From JANQIV01 sp050117315 (lineage in GTDB: Bacteria; Bacteroidota; Ignavibacteria; Ignavibacteriales; Melioribacteraceae), in assembly GCA_050117315.1 (NCBI GenBank), contig JASFMY010000009.1, positions 22,279 to 86,278 on the forward strand: a stretch of 64,000 nt of DNA, given 5' to 3'. Of the stretch, positions 1 to 9,515 are shown piece by piece (position 1 is the first letter of the stretch; each line of letters begins with the position of its first letter). The translations under genes and the position numbers were made by a program. The notes under the pieces are model-generated. The model had not been told where the DNA came from. It made no database searches and was given only the letters and a program-made list of their open reading frames with translations.

Positions 1-1500
1 AAGAGAAAAAGTGATCTATCCGTAAAGGGTTCGGAAAAATTTGAAATTCCCGAAGAGTCCATTAATGAACAGGGAACTGCAAAGGGGCAAGCTGCAGATG
101 TAAAAACAGAACCGATCCCGACAAAGTTCGATAGGACGCAAGAACCTCCCAAAGGACCTTACCCAACAGTAATTCCACCTTCAATATGGACAGGCAAAAC
201 AACAAACGGGATTGAGATATACGGAGTTACTCAAACAGAAGTTCCTTTAATTAATTTTTCAATAATTCTAAAAGGGGGAATGCTTCTTGACCCGAAAGAA
301 AAAATCGGAACTGCAGTTTTAACTGCTGCGTTAATGAATCAAGGGACAAAAACGAAGACACCGTTGGAGCTTGAAGAGGCTAAAAGAGATTTAGGAATTT
401 CACTAAGCGTTTCCAGCGGCGAAAACGTATTTATTGTAAAAGGCAGTTGCCTGAAAAATAAATGCGACGAAACCGTGAAGCTTTTGCACGAGATAATGTT
501 TGAACCCCGTTGGGATGAAAAGGAATTTGAACTGATAAAACTTCGTAAGATACAATCCCTTAAGAAAAATAAAAAAAGAGCTTCCTCGATTGCCGATAAT
601 GTATTCAAGAAATTAATTTACGGCGCCGATAATATTTTGTCTAATTCAGCAACCGGAACAATTGAGTCGATAAAAACAGTTATTATTGATGACTTGAAAG
701 AATATTATAACAAGTATTTTTCATCTTCCGTTGCCAAAATTATTGTTGTCGGAGACATCGGGGAAAAAGATGCATTGGAAATGTTTAATACATTCAGCGA
801 TTGGGAAGCAAAAGAAGTTTCATTTCCTCAAATTGAAGTAACTCCTAACCTTACAGGAGGCATTCATTTTATCGATATGGACGAAGCCAAACAATCGTTA
901 TTAGTAATTGGTAATAATGCAATGCCGATAACCGATCCTGAGTATTATAAAGCAAATTTAATGAATTACCGGCTAGGCGGCGGATTCGACAGTTATTTAA
1001 ATATGGTTTTGCGTGAAGAGAAAGGATTTACATACGGTGCAAATTCGGGATTTTATGGGAATATATACTCCGGTATGTTTAGAATATTTTCAAGCGTGCA
1101 AGCAAATTCAACTTTAGAATCAATAAAATTAATTAGAGATATTGTGCAATCTTATCATAATGAAATAAAGGCGGAGGATTTATCGGCAATGAAAAAGACA
1201 ATTCTCAATAGAGATGCATTGAATTATGAGACACCCAAACAGCTTATGAAAATGATGCTGCCTATCATTCTTTATGATTACTCTTTTGATTATATAAAAA
1301 AGCGGCAAGACATAGTTAAACAAATAACCTTGAATGATATAAAAGAGTTGGCACAGAAATATTTATTGCCTGATAAAATGATTTATTTAGTTGTGGGTGA
1401 TAAAGCAACGCAATTTGAAGGACTAAAAAATCTTGGCTTGGGTGATCCGGTTCTTTTAAATAAAAAAGGAAAACAAATAATATTAAATGATACTAAATAA
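1..1500 (+). CDS. M16 (insulinase-type) peptidase, C-terminal part, cut by window start
   Basis: The reading frame is open from base 1, so the gene begins upstream and an ATG at 280 is not its start. About the first 55 visible codons form a charged, Pro-rich linker; the rest is an M16 domain followed by the usual R/Y-bearing C-terminal half (KGFTYGANSGFYG around nt 1021). The zinc-binding HXXEH motif is absent: its position reads TAALMNQGT. This is therefore the inactive second half of a two-domain pitrilysin-like protein, or a non-catalytic partner subunit. Such halves normally shape the chamber around the active domain. A DsbD-type gene starts 17 bp downstream, so the two may be co-transcribed. 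Family is clear; whether an active N-terminal half lies upstream cannot be seen. Confidence 0.85.
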   Translation, partial: KRKSDLSVKGSEKFEIPEESINEQGTAKGQAADVKTEPIPTKFDRTQEPPKGPYPTVIPPSIWTGKTTNGIEIYGVTQTEVPLINFSIILKGGMLLDPKEKIGTAVLTAALMNQGTKTKTPLELEEAKRDLGISLSVSSGENVFIVKGSCLKNKCDETVKLLHEIMFEPRWDEKEFELIKLRKIQSLKKNKKRASSIADNVFKKLIYGADNILSNSATGTIESIKTVIIDDLKEYYNKYFSSSVAKIIVVGDIGEKDALEMFNTFSDWEAKEVSFPQIEVTPNLTGGIHFIDMDEAKQSLLVIGNNAMPITDPEYYKANLMNYRLGGGFDSYLNMVLREEKGFTYGANSGFYGNIYSGMFRIFSSVQANSTLESIKLIRDIVQSYHNEIKAEDLSAMKKTILNRDALNYETPKQLMKMMLPIILYDYSFDYIKKRQDIVKQITLNDIKELAQKYLLPDKMIYLVVGDKATQFEGLKNLGLGDPVLLNKKGKQIILNDTK

Positions 1501-1517
1501 TTTACTAAGGAGATAAA

Positions 1518-3431
1518 ATGAGGGGGAAAATAAATATCCTATTTGCAGTATTATTGTTTGTTGCCGGTTGGAACAGTGTTGTTTATACCCAAATTCAGTC
1601 GGATATAGTCTCCGTAAACCTTGGAGTTGAAAATCTAAAGGCGGCAAAGGGGACTAACTTTACGACAATTCTCAAAGTGGAAATAAAACACGGATGGCAT
1701 ATAAACTCGAATAAACCCAACGATGAGTTTTTGATCCCGAGTGAAATTACTGCAGAGAGTAACGGGATAAAACTGGCAAATGTAAAATATCCCGAAGCAC
1801 ATATACTTGCGTTGGAGTTTTCCGAAAAACCGGTTTCAGTCTACGAGGGGAAAGAAGAAATCGAACTGACATTTGCGGTTGAAGAGAATGCTTCTATCGA
1901 TAAGCTAACCGTGGAAGTCAAATTTGAATATCAAGCATGTAACGATAAAACATGTATGCCGCCCACAAGTATAACCGATACAATTACAGTCGAAATAAAA
2001 GATAATAAAAAAACTGTAAGCACTTCGCCCGGGAAAATTCTAAAGGAAAAAGAGAAGGAACAAGTAAATAAAGAAAAATCTAAACCCTCTGTTACGGTTA
2101 AGCAAGAAGAAACTCATACACAAAAGGTTGAAGAAAAAACTGATACTGTTCAAAATATTATAACTAAAGCACCTTTGGAAACAACCCAATTATCGGGTGA
2201 ATCAATTACTGTATTCGCAGCAATAGCATTTGCTTTTTTGGGCGGAATAATATTAAACTTGATGCCGTGTGTACTGCCTGTACTGTCGTTAAAAATAATG
2301 GGTATAATAGAACAAGCCGGAGAAGCTCCGAGAGAAAAACTAAAACACGGATTGCTGTTTACCTTTGGCGTACTTGTATCGTTTTGGATATTAGCTGGAT
2401 TATTGCTCGTACTTCGTGCCGGTGGTGAACAACTTGGCTGGGGTTTCCAATTACAGTCGCCAGGATTTGTGATTGTACTTTCTATTTTCCTTTTCCTATT
2501 TGGATTAAGCATGTTTGGAGTTTTCGAAATAGGCACAACTCTTACGGCTGTTGGACAAGGGAAAAAAAACAGATCCGCGTACATGGGTTCATTTACAAGC
2601 GGAGTACTTGCAACAGTTGTCGCCACACCCTGTACCGCTCCGTTTATGGGTTCCGCTCTTGGGTTTGCGTTAAGCCAGCCTGCATATGTCTCTTTGCTTG
2701 TGTTTACCATTTTAGGGTTAGGTATGGCTGCTCCGTATCTTGTTTTAACCAGTATTCCAAAACTGCTAAGGTTCATCCCTAAACCGGGGGCGTGGATGGA
2801 AACAATGAAACAGTTTATGGGATTTCTATTAATGGCAACTGTGCTTTGGCTCTTGTGGGTATTGAGTTTACAAACCGGTTCCGAAGGAGTGATAATACTA
2901 TTAGCTTCGTTAATTTTGATAAGTATAAGCGGCTGGATATACGGTCGCTGGGGAAATATAGCGAAAGAAATAAAGGTGAGAAGAACAGCGCAAGTTGCGG
3001 CAGCGTTGATACTTATAGTTGCTCTTTCCTTTTCATTAAAAAATATAGAGGCTAAAACTTCAGAAACAACGGGTATATATATACAAGGTACAATAGAATG
3101 GCAGCAATTCAGTCCTGAGTTGGTAGAAGAACTGAGATTGGAAAATAAACCTGTATTTATTGACTTCACGGCTGCATGGTGTTTAAGCTGCCAGGTAAAT
3201 GAGGAAGTAGCATTCGGAAGTGAAGAAGTACAAAAAGCTTTTGCTGAAAAAGGAATAGTTACATTAAAAGCGGACTGGACAAACAAAGACGAAACAATAA
3301 CAAAAGCTTTGGCTGAGTTTGGGCGCAACAGTGTGCCGTTGTATGTCTATTATGCGCCCGGTGAAGAGGTGAAAATTCTTCCCGAAATAATTACAGCCGG
3401 TATAGTATTGGAATATCTGGGAAGTAATTAA
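1518..3431 (+). CDS. dsbD: DsbD-type thiol:disulfide interchange protein (copy 1)
   Basis: A 637-residue inner-membrane reductase that moves electrons from cytoplasmic thioredoxin to periplasmic thiols. A signal peptide is followed by the DsbD N-terminal domain with its redox cysteines (YQACNDKTCMPP), a Lys/Glu-rich linker (about 165-210), a CcdA-like membrane core from about residue 225 with the two conserved cysteines (LMPCVLPVLSLK and ATPCTAPFMGS), and a C-terminal thioredoxin domain with WCLSC. A clear AAGGAG ribosome site lies 7 bp before the ATG. The gene has a close paralogue at 11569-13401; much of the membrane core and thioredoxin domain is almost identical in protein and often in DNA, which points to recent duplication or gene conversion. 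The linker and N-terminal domain are more divergent. Family assignment is firm; the periplasmic client is unknown. Confidence 0.93.
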   Translation: MRGKINILFAVLLFVAGWNSVVYTQIQSDIVSVNLGVENLKAAKGTNFTTILKVEIKHGWHINSNKPNDEFLIPSEITAESNGIKLANVKYPEAHILALEFSEKPVSVYEGKEEIELTFAVEENASIDKLTVEVKFEYQACNDKTCMPPTSITDTITVEIKDNKKTVSTSPGKILKEKEKEQVNKEKSKPSVTVKQEETHTQKVEEKTDTVQNIITKAPLETTQLSGESITVFAAIAFAFLGGIILNLMPCVLPVLSLKIMGIIEQAGEAPREKLKHGLLFTFGVLVSFWILAGLLLVLRAGGEQLGWGFQLQSPGFVIVLSIFLFLFGLSMFGVFEIGTTLTAVGQGKKNRSAYMGSFTSGVLATVVATPCTAPFMGSALGFALSQPAYVSLLVFTILGLGMAAPYLVLTSIPKLLRFIPKPGAWMETMKQFMGFLLMATVLWLLWVLSLQTGSEGVIILLASLILISISGWIYGRWGNIAKEIKVRRTAQVAAALILIVALSFSLKNIEAKTSETTGIYIQGTIEWQQFSPELVEELRLENKPVFIDFTAAWCLSCQVNEEVAFGSEEVQKAFAEKGIVTLKADWTNKDETITKALAEFGRNSVPLYVYYAPGEEVKILPEIITAGIVLEYLGSN

Positions 3432-3547
3432 ACAGGCAACATGACAAGCAAAAACTTCCTAAAGAGGATTGTTTTTTTATATAATACAAAATATGCTGAG
3501 TTTTTTATTTTCAAACACTTCTTGTATCAATTCTCCTTGAGTGTTAG

Positions 3548-3578
3548 CCTGCTCTGAGAAGCACAGAGCAGGTTTTTT
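3548..3578 (+). terminator. Rho-independent terminator after dsbD copy 1
   Basis: A perfect 9-bp stem (CCTGCTCTG / CAGAGCAGG) with a 7-nt loop is followed by a run of six T. It lies about 115 bp after the dsbD stop and would end that transcript. Confidence 0.85.
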
Positions 3579-4088
3579 AACGAGAAATTTTTAACATTAA
3601 AAGATGATGGGTCTTTTTTCGTTGTATTACGTCTAATTTACATTTAATTCTTTCTAAAGGAGGAGAGTAATCCACATAAAGAAACGAAAAATAACCTCCG
3701 GTAGAAAAAGCAGGAAAGAAATGATTTTTGTTAAAATAATATACTTTTTTTCTTATTTCTAACATACGAGACAACCCCTTTTATTTTTATATTCACACGA
3801 TTATTTATGCGAATACTTCCAAATAAATAGTTCAAAATAATCATAACTTACATATCACTTTTCTGAATTTTTTAATCAGTCAGCTTTTATGAAAATATCC
3901 GGTCTCAACTTTAAACCTATATTTAGTTCCGGCTCCCATTGATGGCAGCCATGCTTATGATGTCCGTAGAAGAGCCGTTTATTTCCGCGATAATAGCAAG
4001 AACTAGATGAGATTGTTAAACGTTTCATGTTATACCTTGTTGCAAAAGAAACACATCTTTCCTAATTTGTTCCCAAACATAATAAGCA
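3579..4088. other. Intergenic stretch without a convincing gene
   Basis: About 510 bp between the terminator and the sigma-factor gene. A 65-codon minus-strand frame (3577-3774) overlaps the terminator and has no recognisable domain or ribosome site, so I do not call it. It presumably holds the promoter of the fecI-like gene, but I see no motif clear enough to mark. Confidence 0.5.
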
Positions 4089-4727
4089 TTGCATCTATTG
4101 AGCAACGATCAAAAGATAGAAAATAATACCGAACAAGAATTAATGAAAAAATTCTGTTCCGGTGACAAGAATGCATTCAAAGAAATATTTTTGGCTTATT
4201 ACTCAAAGTTAAGCTGGTTCGTGGAGCGTTATATAAAGTCGCAGGAAACTGCGGATGAAATTATAAAAGAACTATACATTGATTTATGGGAGAAGCGCGA
4301 TCAGCTTAATGTTCATACTTCCGTAAAAGCTTATCTTTATAGAGCTGCACGTAACAGAGCGCTAAATTATATCAGAAGTCAAAATACAATAGGGCGGAAA
4401 CTACCTATCAGTATTATTGAAGATGAAGAACTTGTTATCATAAAATCTCATGCAAAGACTCCTTATGAAGAACTGGAACAAAAAGAACTTGAACAGGCCG
4501 TGGAAGAAGCAGTAGGTTCTCTGCCCGGCAGAACGAAACTTGTATTCACTTTGCACCGCGATGACGGATTGACTTATGCTGAGATTGCAAACGTTATGGA
4601 AATTTCAGCAAAGACTGTTGAAAACCAGATGGCTCGAGCGTTCAGAAAACTTCGTGAAAAACTTTCTCCTTTCATGCCCGTCCTCACCTTCCTTGTAGAA
4701 GAAGTGACGAGAAATGTAATGACGTAG
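4089..4727 (+). CDS. RNA polymerase ECF sigma factor, FecI-like
   Basis: A sigma-70 family factor of the extracytoplasmic-function class typical of Bacteroidota. Region 2 lies at about residues 25-100 (FKEIFLAYYSKLSWFVERYI... AYLYRAARNRALNYI) and region 4 at about 140-195 (LPGRTKLVFTLHRDDGLTYAEIANVMEISAKTVENQMARA). The frame starts with TTG at 4089; a second TTG lies at 4098 and the first ATG at 4143, so the start is uncertain. About 520 bp downstream is a FecR-type anti-sigma gene, then a TonB receptor with an N-terminal signalling domain, the standard surface-signalling trio: ligand binding at the receptor should release this sigma factor to transcribe the receptor operon. Confidence 0.9.
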   Translation: MHLLSNDQKIENNTEQELMKKFCSGDKNAFKEIFLAYYSKLSWFVERYIKSQETADEIIKELYIDLWEKRDQLNVHTSVKAYLYRAARNRALNYIRSQNTIGRKLPISIIEDEELVIIKSHAKTPYEELEQKELEQAVEEAVGSLPGRTKLVFTLHRDDGLTYAEIANVMEISAKTVENQMARAFRKLREKLSPFMPVLTFLVEEVTRNVMT

Positions 4728-5246
4728 AATAAATACATGGGCGCATGATAGAATGGTTGGCAATATTGATTAACGACCCGTCAAAGACCGGGCATATTTA
4801 TGATCAACAATTTTTGATTTTAGAAGTATTTTGTTTTTCACTTTTTAGATTATTAACTCGGGAATAATATTCAATGCAAAAGAATAGTTCAAGATTAATG
4901 AAGTAACAACAATTTGGTTTCGGATTTTTCCATAGACTTCTCTCTTTGTAAGAGAGATAAGAGAGAGTTCATAAAAAAACAAAATCCGAAAACAAATTTA
5001 CACCATAACAATGCAACCTATATTATTACCGGAGCAATATAAAGCATAAATCCCAGCCTCCCATGCATGGGCATGCATCTTAAATAAAAAAGCTGTTCTT
5101 GACTATACAGCTAAGGTCTGCGTAGTCCTAATTCTCATAATTTCCCGCTCCCGGGTAGGGGTAACCTCGCAAATTGGTGTCTAATCTATTAAAAGCAGAA
5201 AAACAAATTAAGTTTTCCTTAAAAAAATTTAATTGGGAAAAAAGCT
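4728..5246. other. fecI-fecR spacer
   Basis: A 519-bp stretch between sigma and anti-sigma genes, unusually long for this pair. It contains the small inverted-repeat element at 4911-4998 and a short self-complementary CCATGCATGG/GCATGCAT stretch near 5061-5080. I see no further gene. Confidence 0.5.
4911..4998. repeat. Small inverted-repeat (MITE-like) element, copy 1
   Basis: Ends are 18-bp inverted repeats (4911-4928 and 4981-4998) differing at one position, enclosing about 50 bp that includes a short CTCTCTTT...AGAGAG hairpin. The outer sequence and the internal CCATA-AGA/AGT-C-CTCTTT part match the element at 14038-14163, so both belong to one family of short non-coding elements. It separates fecI-like from fecR-like genes. 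Confidence 0.7.
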
Positions 5247-6311
5247 ATGAACGGCGAAAACAATAGTAATTGGGCTGAAGGGATCGATTGGCAGTTAATT
5301 ACAAATTATATTGCCGGGGAATGCAAAGAAGCCGAACTTTCACATGTACGGCAGTGGATCAAAGAAGACCCGTCTCGTGAGTTAAAGATTAAAGAACTGC
5401 GTAAAATTTTGCACACGGGAAAAAGGCAACACTCTGAAGAACATGCAAAAGTTGCCTGGGAGGACGTTGAACGCCGCACCGGTATTTCATCAACACAAAA
5501 ACTTTTCACCGGAAAAAAAACTCTTTACTCCTTAACCGCAAGAATTATAAAAGTAGCTGCTGTTCTTGTTATAATGCTTGGATGCTATTATGTCTTATCG
5601 CAGAGCGGAATTTTTACTAACGGTACAGAGGCAGAAGTTTCGTTGTATGAAAAAACAACCGAGCCGGGACAAAAATCAATTCTTACCTTTTTCGACGGTA
5701 CCCGCATTACTCTTAATGCAGGAAGCAAGCTGAGATACCCAAAACAATTCAAAAACTCAAAGAGAGAGGTGTATTTGGAAGGCGAAGCATATTTTGAAGT
5801 GGCACATAATCCGGATAGACCTTTTATTGTTCACTCCGGGAAAATTTCTACAACCGTTCTCGGAACAAAATTTAACGTAAAAGCTTTTCCAAATGAAAAA
5901 GAAATTGCAGTTTCTTTGATTGAAGGAAGTGTAAAAATATATGTTGCAGAAAAGGAAGAACAATTACTTGTTCCGGAACAGCAGCTATCTTATAACAAGT
6001 TAACCGGTTCAGAACAAGTAAAAGAGTTTGACCTCGTACAGGTGACCGGGTGGAAAGATAATATTCTTAAGTTCGTTAGCGTTCCGCTGGAAAATGTATT
6101 TGCACAATTGGAAAGAACTTACGGGGTAAAGTTTATACTGGAGGATGCTGCTTATGCCCAGGAAAAAATAAGAGCGGGGTTTAATAATGAATCATTCTGG
6201 ACAGTTATAAAAGTTATTAAATCAGCATCAGGACTTGAATACAGAACAATTACAGAAAAAGATGAGATTAAAGCTATAGTATTTTATAAAGCGGATTCTA
6301 AGAAAAATTAG
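5247..6311 (+). CDS. FecR-family anti-sigma factor
   Basis: A 354-residue inner-membrane regulator that holds the ECF sigma factor inactive until its receptor is engaged. Residues 1-90 are a soluble N-terminal part, about 95-115 form a single membrane helix (VAAVLVIMLGCYYVL), about 135-240 are the FecR domain (FDGTRITLNAGSKLRYP, REVYLEGEAYFEVAHNPDRPF, TTVLGTKFNVKAF) and the last 75 residues are the DUF4974 domain common in Bacteroidota. The partner sigma factor lies upstream and the signalling-type TonB receptor follows after 225 bp, so the three form a cell-surface signalling system. The ligand is not evident from this protein. Confidence 0.92.
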   Translation: MNGENNSNWAEGIDWQLITNYIAGECKEAELSHVRQWIKEDPSRELKIKELRKILHTGKRQHSEEHAKVAWEDVERRTGISSTQKLFTGKKTLYSLTARIIKVAAVLVIMLGCYYVLSQSGIFTNGTEAEVSLYEKTTEPGQKSILTFFDGTRITLNAGSKLRYPKQFKNSKREVYLEGEAYFEVAHNPDRPFIVHSGKISTTVLGTKFNVKAFPNEKEIAVSLIEGSVKIYVAEKEEQLLVPEQQLSYNKLTGSEQVKEFDLVQVTGWKDNILKFVSVPLENVFAQLERTYGVKFILEDAAYAQEKIRAGFNNESFWTVIKVIKSASGLEYRTITEKDEIKAIVFYKADSKKN

Positions 6312-6411
6312 TTTGTCATTTATTGTCATTAAGTCATTCGTTGAGGAAGGTACAATCGATATCCCGGTGGCAATTAAAGTAAGTAAAAAAATTTGTAATC
6401 TTATAATAAAC

Positions 6412-6480
6412 AAGGAGGGGTGATGGGATAGCGCTACAAAAAGTGAAAAAGCCATGACAATGGACGAGATTGCCATGGCT
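6412..6480 (+). promoter_or_regulatory. Receptor leader: strong SD with two-codon minigene and hairpin
   Basis: A strong Shine-Dalgarno sequence (AAGGAGGGG, 6412-6420) is followed at once by ATG GGA TAG (6423-6431), a two-codon minigene. Nineteen bases later a hairpin has a 12-position stem with a single A/C mismatch (6450-6461 with 6469-6480). The arrangement lies in the leader of the TonB receptor gene. It could be a translational or attenuation device, or simply the relic of a deleted short gene. Confidence 0.35.
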
Positions 6481-6536
6481 CAAAATTAGTCAAACACAAT
6501 TAAAACAATATGTTTAACCAAAGCAGGTGTAATAAT

Positions 6537-9298
6537 ATGAAAAAAAATATTATATGGGTATTAAAAATGGCTGCTTTTTATTCCTTTCTAGGATTACTAT
6601 TTCAAAGCTTTCTTGTGAATGTTTTGTTTGCATCCAACTCTGTAGCAGGGCAAAGTCTTTGTGATATTACTGTAAAAGCAAAGCTTAATAACATAACATT
6701 AGAAGAAGCGCTTCAGGAAATTGAAAAAAACACCGGTTTCCAGTTCTTTTATATAGAGGGAAAAATTCCCTTAAAAGAGAAAACTTCTAAAATTATAGAA
6801 GATAAACCTCTCTGTGAGATTCTTGAAAATCTTTCATCTGAATTCCAACTGGTATTCAACAGGATAAATAATCAAATAACAATAAAAAAATTGCCCGAAC
6901 CGGAAATAGAAAAACCTGTCCAGGAAACAGAGAAGACAGGTAGTATTAGAGGGAGAATAATTTATGCAAGTACAAAAGAACCTGTATGGGGCGCCAATAT
7001 AGTAATAATGGGAACAACAATGGGGGCTGCTACAGATCTAGAAGGTAACTTCGAGATAAATAAAATCCCGGCCGGAGAATATACAATACAAATTTCATAT
7101 ATAGGTTGCGTACAAAAAAAAGAAGTAATAAATGTTGTTGCGGATAAAACCCTGGAACTTAATTATGCACTTCAACAATCGCTTGTAAACCTCGACGAAG
7201 TTGTAGTTACAGGGTCGTTAAGCGAAAGAAAAATTCGTGCGGTAGCCAATGCTATCTCTGTTATCACAATAAAAGATCTTGAGAACAGAAATCTTTCTAC
7301 TTTAAGTTCGGTTTTGGAATCAATTCCGGGGATTGAAATAGGTGGAGAAGCTGAAAGTGTTGGTTCTATCAATGATGGAACCCCCTATGATAAAATCTAT
7401 ATGAGAGGTGGTGCGCCGCTTTCAAATGTAACTACCAGTGCAGGTGTCAAATATTTTGTTGATGGAGTTGAAGTCTCTGACGGGTCCATTTTAAATAATA
7501 TGAATACGAATGACATTGAAAAAATAGAAGTAAGCCGAGGACCTATGTCTACTACACTTTACGGTGCCGGTTCTTCAAGCGGCGTAATTCAAATATTCAC
7601 AAAAAAGGGCAGGATGAAGAGCCTTAGAGTTAATTTGCGTCCCATGTTTACCTTTCAGGAAAGTGACTACACCGATAGTAATCCCATAAACCAGGCGTAT
7701 AACTTAAATATTTCGGGCGGATCGGGAGATTACGGATATTCCTTCGGAGGAAACTATTCATTGAGGCCGATTTCAAGGTGGGAGACAAATAACGGAGTTG
7801 ATTATAAAACATACGGACTTAATGCTGGTGTGCATGCTAAGTTGGAAGATCTTATTGCCGACTTAAAATTCTCTTATTCTTCGAGCATTAATGGTTCTTA
7901 CTTAAGCACATATAAATATAAAACCGCTGTTTATGATGGGTGGGCGAATCCCGAGGACCTTCTTGGTAATTTTTCCGACGATGAAAATGAAAATGATGGT
8001 TCCATTGCGAGTTTGAATTTGAAACACCTGTTAAGCGATAAATTGTATCATAATCTTACTTTAGGTTATTCCAGGAATGAATTTACAGTGAATAATTTTT
8101 CAGGTGTATATATGGGTCCAAGCCTCACTTATATGATGCTGCACTATGATTTTAAAAAATACAATGCCCGGTATTTCATAAATCTTAACCAGCCGATGAT
8201 AAGTGAAGGTTTTAATGCTGATATTACAGTAGGTGCAGAATATGTCGGTTATAGATATATTAATATGGGAAGTTGGTTTAGTAATTCCCAGGTTGATTAT
8301 GAAACACAATCTTACAATTATACTTATCCGGGGTACAAAACTATATATCCAACAACCACAACAGGTCTTTTTGCAGAAGCTGTCTGGAGTTTCCAGAACA
8401 ATCTATTTTTAACCACAGGAATTCGCACAGAAAAGAACAGTGGTTACGGAGACGACCTTGGGTGGTATACAATGCCAAGATTAGGTCTTACTTATGTTTA
8501 TGACGTGGGTGATTTTATAATTAAACCACGATTCTCAATCGGTAAATCTTCCGAACCGGCAAATCCATATTACAAAACAGGATCCGTATCCTCATCTTCA
8601 ATCCGGCTAGCTAACCCGAATCTGAAACCACAGCAACAATCGGGTTATGAATTGGGCTCAGATATTTATTATTCCGATATTCTTTCTTTTAGTTTTACTT
8701 ACTTTAATCAAGAGATGACGGATCTAATTGTAAGTGTTACAACAACTCTCGATCCTGTAAAAACATATCAGTATCAAAACGTTGCTAAAGCAGATAACAG
8801 TGGAGGGAATTGTCGTCAAAATTATTGTTAGACCCCTTTACGGTTGATATCTCCTATACCTCGGTTAAATCAGTCTATGGCGAAGGATTCGAAGCTGTAA
8901 GAAATATTGCCCCGGGTAAGAGAATTCCCAATATTCCCTCAGGTTCCTTCTTTGTGCGCTTAACAACAAAAATACCGTCGTTTATCCCATGGTCTCAGAA
9001 TGGAGGCAGCATAAGCTTAGAATATAGATGGAATGGCGGCGAGTACGGACTGGATGGGTATAGCTATTATAAAGATCAAAATGAATGGACCGACACTGAA
9101 ACATCTATCAATTCTTATGACTATTATAAAGATCTTTCGGGGTACTCTAAGTTTAATCTTCGTTGTAATTATTACGTATTGGATGAACATTCGGTATTCA
9201 TCGATGTTTATAACATATTAAATAATCAAGATTGGATCGGCGGGGCAGGGCCTATGATAGGACGCCAGATTAGCCTTGGATTTAATTTAGCTTATTAA
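6537..9298 (+). pseudogene. TonB-dependent receptor with STN signalling domain, frameshifted near its C-terminus
   Basis: An outer-membrane receptor for energised import. In order: signal peptide; secretin/TonB short N-terminal (STN) domain at about residues 40-120, which contacts FecR; carboxypeptidase-like beta-sandwich (about 135-215); plug (LDEVVVTGSLSE..., about 220-365); then the beta-barrel. ATG 6537 is preferred over 6510 because it has a nearby AGG site and a normal signal peptide. The frame breaks at the GGAGGG run (8802-8807): the first frame ends at 8831, while the second, from about 8807 to 9298, carries the missing last barrel strands ending in a typical aromatic-rich tail. One base missing restores a full receptor of about 920 residues. 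It is either a recent pseudogene, a phase-variable gene or a sequencing error. Confidence 0.85.
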
Positions 9299-9515
9299 TC
9301 TATTTTTTTAGCAGCGATACAGGGAGAATTTTTCCGTAACACAGACTTTTTAGTCTGCGATGATACATTTTGTAGATAATCAATATGAAAAATGATTTTA
9401 AACTTTTTTATAAATGATTATTCCTAAACGTTTTTTTCTCCCTGTATTGCTGTTTTTGGCGCACAGGCTAAACTGATCGCCTTAACTCTATGTAATATGA
9501 AGTAAAGGAGAATTT

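Noticed and set aside
2150..3328. Long minus-strand open frame opposite dsbD copy 1 (also 12546-13115 opposite copy 2)
   Set aside because: Shadow of a strongly supported gene; no ribosome site, domain or plausible composition, and the frame recurs only because the two dsbD copies are similar.
3577..3774. Minus-strand 65-codon frame after the terminator
   Set aside because: Overlaps the terminator hairpin, lacks a ribosome site and has no recognisable features.
4089..6311. Sigma/anti-sigma pair as a stress-response ECF system
   Set aside because: The FecR domain and the downstream STN-bearing TonB receptor indicate cell-surface signalling instead.
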